From Pseudomonas monsensis (GTDB taxonomy: Bacteria; Pseudomonadota; Gammaproteobacteria; Pseudomonadales; Pseudomonadaceae), in assembly GCF_014268495.2 (NCBI RefSeq), contig NZ_CP077087.1, positions 2,669,501 through 2,733,500 of the forward strand: 64,000 bases of DNA. The letters run 5' to 3'. Position numbers and translations under genes: made by a program. Of the stretch, positions 60,301-64,000 are shown piece by piece. How positions within the stretch are numbered: position 1 is the first letter of the stretch; each line of letters opens with the position of its first letter. The notes under the pieces were generated by a model. The model was not told the DNA's origin, ran no database searches, and worked only from the letters and a program-made list of their open reading frames with translations.

Positions 60301-61118
60301 AGCAGGCTGCGGCGGCGTGGAATGAACTGGCCAATTACTTCAATCAGTACCTGGCCGATCGCTTCCCCTTCGCCAACGGCGTGCAGGCGCAGGATGCCGA
60401 CCCGGCGCGCGTCCAGCATTTTCTCGAGATCATCGACAAACGCCTGCCGGTGGCCCAGGCCGGGCTGGTGCTGAGCCAGACTCCCGAACGCCAGGCGGCA
60501 GAAGACTTCCTCAACCGCTTGAAGCAGGCCAGCACGTGGCTGACGCCGCTGTTCGTGCGCGACAAGAGTGGCATTCTCGGCGTTGAACTTGATGTGCGCT
60601 GGCGTACCGATCGCGAGGACGAAAAGGGCGCCGATCAGGTGATTGCCTGGGGTCTGCTCGCTGGCAGTCAGCAGATCAACTATCCCGCCGCCGAGCAACC
60701 GAACCTGCGCTGGATGGTCGGCCAGCCTGTTCGCCTGACCCTGCGTTGGGCGCGCAATGGCAAGGAACGTCCAGTCAACGATCCGCTGCAACCGAACCTG
60801 GTGGTGCGCGATCTGGAAGCCGGTTGGGAATACGGCGGGCCGTGGTCGTTGCTGCGCATGATGCGTGCGCACTTCTCTGTGCAGCGTCAGCCGAGCATGG
60901 ATTACACCGATTTTCCATTGACCTTGCGCCTGCCGGTGACGGCCTCGACAGACAGCGTCACCAGCGAATTCACGCGGATGTACGTGCGGCTGTCGCTGAT
61001 GAGTCAGGGCTCGAAACTGCCGCTGGCGATTGCGCCGCTGCCGACCCGCGCACCGCGTTCACCGTTCCAGTTCACCGGCACCACGGCCGCCATTGAAACG
61101 CAGAAGGAGGGCCTGTGA
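57297..61118 (+). CDS. tssM: T6SS inner-membrane protein TssM (IcmF family), degenerate Walker A
   Basis: 1273 residues. One N-terminal membrane helix (about 5-28), a cytoplasmic domain and a second helix at about 345-368 (LTAGVALVVGVIWAVAMLWV) precede a large periplasmic part that ends in the C-terminal domain contacting TssJ. The P-loop expected after the first helices (GPPGSGKT in many relatives) appears here as LLMLGDDTQGTQLV, without the Gly-Lys-Thr, so nucleotide binding is unlikely. The usual N-terminal two-helix hairpin seems reduced to one helix. Confidence 0.93.
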   Translation: MSTLTIVAWVVGLLLLLVIIAVAVWWLRTQSGAAIRSFYAAVRHMEQEQGSRDRYEMPWLLMLGDDTQGTQLVTEWHLQPTDKPAWFGRWWSDPEGAVLVVPQALFLPDDGMHLQRGGWWRLLGLILRLRSKRPLDGVIWTVPVSHLSNLEQAASLGLAARRRFIDLLQRFGLSVPVYVIVTGLEELPGFQELIDALPDEARERTLGWSSPYARDAVWQGQWSDQALDRIHRAVAEAVIEIGTLSGHLSADLYALPERLETLRRGLQSVLEPVFQGNAQGEAPCFRGVYFSASQASEDARDGFSADDSGLQQSVFVRQLWRQRLVGERGLAQGVPRLLRLRQRWQRLTAGVALVVGVIWAVAMLWVWHQSVKDAHELARLMQGAQKSYLAVTDDAHRLEPTRRNVQSFWRVLERAPHWHYVSLAFPTSWFSSLDTQLEQEVFKSTQRHMLVPLHEWLVDELDRIKAIRATDRRSSLESEDPAQWQNYQKASDLVDRALRLELQNQLFGEVQNNQRAPLDDLVKLSNSALSLNLNAATLPHAAYYNRLLAAGDGGDLQALDLSVERPLITSHFTGLMERWLDQYFLADNFVSKAGYLKLHLEQLEAGSGNSLTELEDLRALIDDLQAAIALTNSTWSRGKGQELVPGYREFLDKVHKSILLGPAVEQQLEAQASKLQQSFRDQWIAQVGSRGNLLIQQGSGQLALQEHVVKLDNAVQALFKRDFVSVALRASQDSANLRGQTVDGDDLNTSLNYFSSYKSYIAEELPRIPPAYREALLQTAESAAAQAMWLSLKDHDDQMHPYAVFNVQAEQAMALQKAFVEVHRNDLAARLQGALNRRALAQIVGGLDEITAQPLFAGRTEISQWDGSKNLGLQLYGANDVQDLKLSLKQQFNTMLGITERRTSALQWLMAQQGNLSALDYERVTQFSALNDELLKYKEANPASSPAQIEQLVSRDFIEMDTASCVQVLQTANLAGGRGTLAMRAVELQQSAMQRCQYLQQQQAAAAWNELANYFNQYLADRFPFANGVQAQDADPARVQHFLEIIDKRLPVAQAGLVLSQTPERQAAEDFLNRLKQASTWLTPLFVRDKSGILGVELDVRWRTDREDEKGADQVIAWGLLAGSQQINYPAAEQPNLRWMVGQPVRLTLRWARNGKERPVNDPLQPNLVVRDLEAGWEYGGPWSLLRMMRAHFSVQRQPSMDYTDFPLTLRLPVTASTDSVTSEFTRMYVRLSLMSQGSKLPLAIAPLPTRAPRSPFQFTGTTAAIETQKEGL

Positions 61119-62197
61119 GCCTGCCATTAACCCAATTGCCGGACTTGATTGATCAGTTGCTCGCACCGATCAGCGCCGAAGCGCCGTGTGGCGTCGATTT
61201 GCGTTATGAACGCGAGTTTGATCAGTTGCGTGATCTGCGTCGCGAGGATGATGCGAGCTTGCCGACCGGGGTCTGGCAGTCGACGCTGAAGCGGGCGAAT
61301 TGGCCGGAAGTGGAGAAACTCACGACGACGTTATTGCTGGAACGCAGCAAGGACCTGATGCTCAGTGCCTGGCTGGGCGAGGCGTGGCTGCACCTGCAAG
61401 CGCTGGATGGACTGCCCGGCAGCCTGGCGTTGATCGCCGGGTTGTGCGAACGCTTTCCCGAGCATCTGCACCCGCAGGCCGAGGACGGCGATCAGTCCTG
61501 GCGGGTCATCCCGCTGGAATGGCTGGTGCGGCGTTACAGTGAAATCCTGCTGACGCGGGTGCCATTGTTCGGCACCCGTAACAGTGATTTCGAGAGCTGC
61601 ACCCTTGAGGTATGGCGGCGCTTGCAGCTGCAGCAGGTACAGGTCAACGACAGTAAAAATGCCAAGAGCTCGGCGGAAACCGCGCGCAACGAACAGAAGA
61701 AACTCAACGAACAGATCCGCGCCACGCCGTTGGCCTTTTGGCTGCGCACCCAGGGCAATCTGCTACTGAGCCTGCAACATCTGCAACGGCTCGACACCTG
61801 GAGCGATGCCTATCTGGGCGAACAGGGCCCAGGGTTGCGGCCGTTGCAGGAAACCATTCAAGCGCTGCTGACGCTGGTTCAGGAGTTTATCGCCATGCAC
61901 CCACAACAACCGGCGCCGCCACCGCCGCTCGCCGAAGCACCGCCCGCTGTGGCACAGCCTGAAGCGCAGGCGCCGGTTGCGCAGGTATTCCGCGAACCGG
62001 CCAGCCGTGAGGAGGCTTACCGGCAATTGCTGCTGATTGCCGAATACCTGGCCCGCACCGAACCCCACAGCCCGGTGCCGTATCTGATCCGGCGCGGGGT
62101 CGAGTGGGGCAACAAGCCGCTGAGCGAACTGCTCGGTGAATTGATCTCCGCCGATGCCGAATCGCGACGCCTGTGGACCTTGCTTGGCGTGCTCTAG
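61115..62197 (+). CDS. tssA: T6SS protein TssA (ImpA family)
   Basis: 360 residues from GTG 61115, which has AAGGAGG upstream and overlaps the tssM stop (GTGA). The ImpA-N domain is LLAPISAEAPCGVDLRYERE and FDQLRDLRREDDASLPTGVW, with SAWLGEAWLHLQALDGLPGS. A Pro/Ala-rich linker (PQQPAPPPPLAEAPP) precedes a conserved C-terminal domain (SREEAYRQLLLIAEYLART). TssA organises sheath assembly. Its TAG shares the palindrome CTAG with the stop of the convergent gene. Confidence 0.93.
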   Translation: MSLPLTQLPDLIDQLLAPISAEAPCGVDLRYEREFDQLRDLRREDDASLPTGVWQSTLKRANWPEVEKLTTTLLLERSKDLMLSAWLGEAWLHLQALDGLPGSLALIAGLCERFPEHLHPQAEDGDQSWRVIPLEWLVRRYSEILLTRVPLFGTRNSDFESCTLEVWRRLQLQQVQVNDSKNAKSSAETARNEQKKLNEQIRATPLAFWLRTQGNLLLSLQHLQRLDTWSDAYLGEQGPGLRPLQETIQALLTLVQEFIAMHPQQPAPPPPLAEAPPAVAQPEAQAPVAQVFREPASREEAYRQLLLIAEYLARTEPHSPVPYLIRRGVEWGNKPLSELLGELISADAESRRLWTLLGVL

Positions 62198-63162
62198 TGC
62201 ACGCGCTGGTTGGAGATTCGCGGCGGCAGGGCGATGGGGGTCAGCACCGGTTGCCCGGAGAAAAACGCCACGAGGTTTTTCCCCACCAGTTCCACCGTGC
62301 CTTGGGTGGCTTCCGGTGACAACCCGGCGACATGTGGCGTGAGCAACACGTTGCTGAGGGTTTTCAGCGCGTCGGGCACTTGTGGCTCATGATCGAACAC
62401 GTCCAGTGCGGCGCCGGCAATGCGCCGTTGCTCGAGGGCGGCGATCAGATCTGCCGTGGCAATCACACTGGCGCGGGCGATATTGACGATAAAGCCTTTC
62501 GGCCCGAGGGCATCGAGCACCGCGCGCGTGACCAGCGATTGCGTGCCGATGCCGCCGGGAGTGGCGACGACGAGAAAATCCGAGGCTCTTGCCAGATCGG
62601 TCGGGGTCGAGCAAAAGGCGTAGGGCACGTCAGTGCGCACCTGGCGGCTGTGGTAACTGATTGCCATGTCGAAGCCCAGGTGGGCGCGTTTGGCAATCGC
62701 CATGCCCACCGCGCCGAGGCCGAGAACCCCCAGGCGTTTGCCCGCCAGCGACGGGCGCATGATCTTTGGCCACTCGCCCCGGCGCACCGCCGCATCGCAG
62801 CGCGGAATATCCCGCACCAGCGCCAGCAGCATGGCCATGGCGTGGTCGGCCACCGACGAGGCGTTGACCCCGGCGCCATTGGTGACGGTAATCCCGCGGT
62901 CACTGGCGGCTTGCAGATCGACCTGCTCGTAACCGGCGCCGATCACCGTGATGATCTTCAGCGCGGGCAGGGCGGCGATTTCTTCGGCGGTCAGGCCCAG
63001 TGGCCCGCGGGTCAATACGGCGTCGATGCGGCTACCCTGGCTGGCGATGGCCTGCGCGCGTTCGGCCGGCGTCGGCGCGAGAATCAGGTGAAAGCCCTGA
63101 TGTTCGAGAATCGGCAGATAGTCATTGATGGTTTCAACCAGTACCAGAACGGTGGCGGGCAT
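62194..63162 (-). CDS. D-2-hydroxyacid dehydrogenase, NAD(P)-dependent
   Basis: 322 residues. The dinucleotide site is LGVLGLGAVGMAIAKRA, with catalytic Arg in IVNIARASVI, Glu in VFDHEPQVP and His in VLLTPHVAGL, the standard D-isomer 2-hydroxyacid dehydrogenase set (reducing glyoxylate, hydroxypyruvate or related 2-oxoacids). ATG 63162 has AGGAG upstream. The gene is convergent with tssA and probably not related to secretion. Confidence 0.92.
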   Translation of the reverse strand: MPATVLVLVETINDYLPILEHQGFHLILAPTPAERAQAIASQGSRIDAVLTRGPLGLTAEEIAALPALKIITVIGAGYEQVDLQAASDRGITVTNGAGVNASSVADHAMAMLLALVRDIPRCDAAVRRGEWPKIMRPSLAGKRLGVLGLGAVGMAIAKRAHLGFDMAISYHSRQVRTDVPYAFCSTPTDLARASDFLVVATPGGIGTQSLVTRAVLDALGPKGFIVNIARASVIATADLIAALEQRRIAGAALDVFDHEPQVPDALKTLSNVLLTPHVAGLSPEATQGTVELVGKNLVAFFSGQPVLTPIALPPRISNQRVH

Positions 63163-63330
63163 TGCGCGGCTCCTGAGATCGTCGGCGGGGTTGGTTCGCG
63201 AAAGTCGTAGCAGAGTGCTGATTGCGGAGCGGCCTGGCAATCTTTGTCATTCGCGCTGTGATTGATTCTGGACGCCTTCGCGCAAGAAGCAAGCGCACCG
63301 CAATACCGGCCATCCAGTGTGCCGGCATGA

Positions 63331-63756
63331 TCACTGGGCTGCCCGGGCCCTGGTTTGTTCGGCGAGGGCAATCGGTTTGAAATCATAAGTGGGATAGAAC
63401 TCGGTCCGGTAACTGCCCCACGCGGTGTTCTCCAGGGCGAGGTTGACTTCCGCCAGACGCGAAGCCGGGAAGCGCACGGTGACCACCTGGCCGATGCCCA
63501 TCATGATGTTCCAGCTCACCACTTCGACGCCGGCCGGGGGGAAGGTTTCATAGAACCCCTGGCGAGCGAGCTGAGCCTTGATTTCGCTTAACGGTCGCGA
63601 CTGATCGTGTTTCAGAAACACGGTGAGCATCATCGCGTTGTCCGGAGTGGCAGCCGCATGGTTTGCAGCTGGAGTGACGGCTTGTGCATGAACAGCGCTG
63701 CAGCAGACCGAAGCGATCAGCGCTGTCGACATCAGCAGTGTTTTAAGTTTTTGCAC
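63331..63756 (-). CDS. Small exported protein of unknown function
   Basis: About 141 residues from GTG 63756, which has AGGA at 10 bases; an ATG at 63765 lies directly on that ribosome site. A signal peptide (MQKLKTLLMSTALIASVCCS, ending AVHAQ) leads to a mature part with DNAMMLTVFLKHDQSRPLSE, then VSWNIMMGIGQVVTVRFPAS and AWGSYRTEFYPTYDFKPI. The mature part looks like a small alpha/beta fold. I do not recognise the family. Confidence 0.75.
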   Translation of the reverse strand: MQKLKTLLMSTALIASVCCSAVHAQAVTPAANHAAATPDNAMMLTVFLKHDQSRPLSEIKAQLARQGFYETFPPAGVEVVSWNIMMGIGQVVTVRFPASRLAEVNLALENTAWGSYRTEFYPTYDFKPIALAEQTRARAAQ

Positions 63757-63765
63757 GATGGGCAT

Positions 63766-64000
63766 CCTGTTTTATTGTTTGATGGCCGCCCGGGGTTTCA
63801 TCGGGCGGTATTCATTGCCATATTCGTCGCGGGAAAATATAGGCCCGGATTGAAAGTCTGTTCAATGGCGGGGAAGTTGCTTGTAACAAATAAACTTTTA
63901 GTCACGTTTTGTTATGGTTTTATAAGGTGTTTTTAGTTGTAGGAAATATCTGAGTTCTTTGATGATTTATACGGTGGGTAATATTCTTTTCGCGCGATAC
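63766..64000. other. AT-rich region to the right edge, no gene seen
   Basis: The last 235 bases are unusually AT-rich for this genome. No frame with a ribosome site was found, but a gene may start beyond the edge; the sequence could be its promoter. Confidence 0.4.

Overview
The window looks like a chromosomal stretch of a Pseudomonas of the fluorescens group. The basis is high GC, Pseudomonas-typical small families (DUF1652, DUF2388, DUF2790), abundant REP/REPIN palindromes of the GTGGGAGC-type, a PE-LIG-POL ligase D and a type VI secretion locus in familiar order. No tRNA, rRNA, IS element, integrase or CRISPR array was seen. Identifications come from reading motifs and remembered family features; no search was run.

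Layout. 0-0.8 kb: AT-richer left edge with a truncated gene. 0.8-2.4 kb: a bufB/bufC-like pair (multinuclear iron oxidase DUF692 plus DUF2063 partner) with no obvious precursor peptide. 2.4-6.5 kb: an OmpR/EnvZ-type two-component system divergent from an export and redox operon (DUF2790 protein, a small secreted repeat peptide with two Cys, a DipZ-like membrane thiol reductase); the shared promoter region carries two GTATCC palindromes. 6.7-16.3 kb: housekeeping and accessory genes (DUF4242, two methyltransferases, phosphatidylcholine synthase, a frameshifted DUF533 gene, a haem-oxygenase-like diiron protein, LigD, DUF2388, SodC). 16.5-21.7 kb: chemoreceptor, malate:quinone oxidoreductase with a signal peptide, and small or broken genes.

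21.9-30.1 kb: a seven-gene same-strand cluster. In transcription order it holds two paralogous amidohydrolase-fold proteins (one has lost its HxH metal motif), a UbiD decarboxylase, its UbiX flavin prenyltransferase, a CobW GTPase, an NCS2 nucleobase permease and an 8-oxoguanine-deaminase-like amidohydrolase. I read this as an uncharacterised catabolic route for a carboxylated (hetero)aromatic and regard it as the best candidate for an undescribed system here.

30.8-37.0 kb: a molybdenum hydroxylase (isoquinoline 1-oxidoreductase-like, two subunits) with two LysR regulators and a PAS-LuxR regulator. 37.1-41.0 kb: repeats, small genes, a TRIC-type channel, and an SDR plus phosphotransferase pair. 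41.1-62.2 kb: a T6SS locus: DUF4280 PAAR-like protein, a MORN/YwqK protein, VgrG, a putative DNase I-fold effector, then ClpV-TssG-F-E-Hcp-TssC-B on the minus strand, divergent from TssJ-K-L-M-A. The locus has no Fha/PpkA/PppA phosphorylation genes. 62.2-64 kb: a D-2-hydroxyacid dehydrogenase and a small exported protein.

Repeats are notable: four REPINs, several single REPs, a 72-bp tandem repeat containing a REP, and two separate arrays of the same 131-bp repeat family with matching inverted ends. Several genes end inside such repeats.
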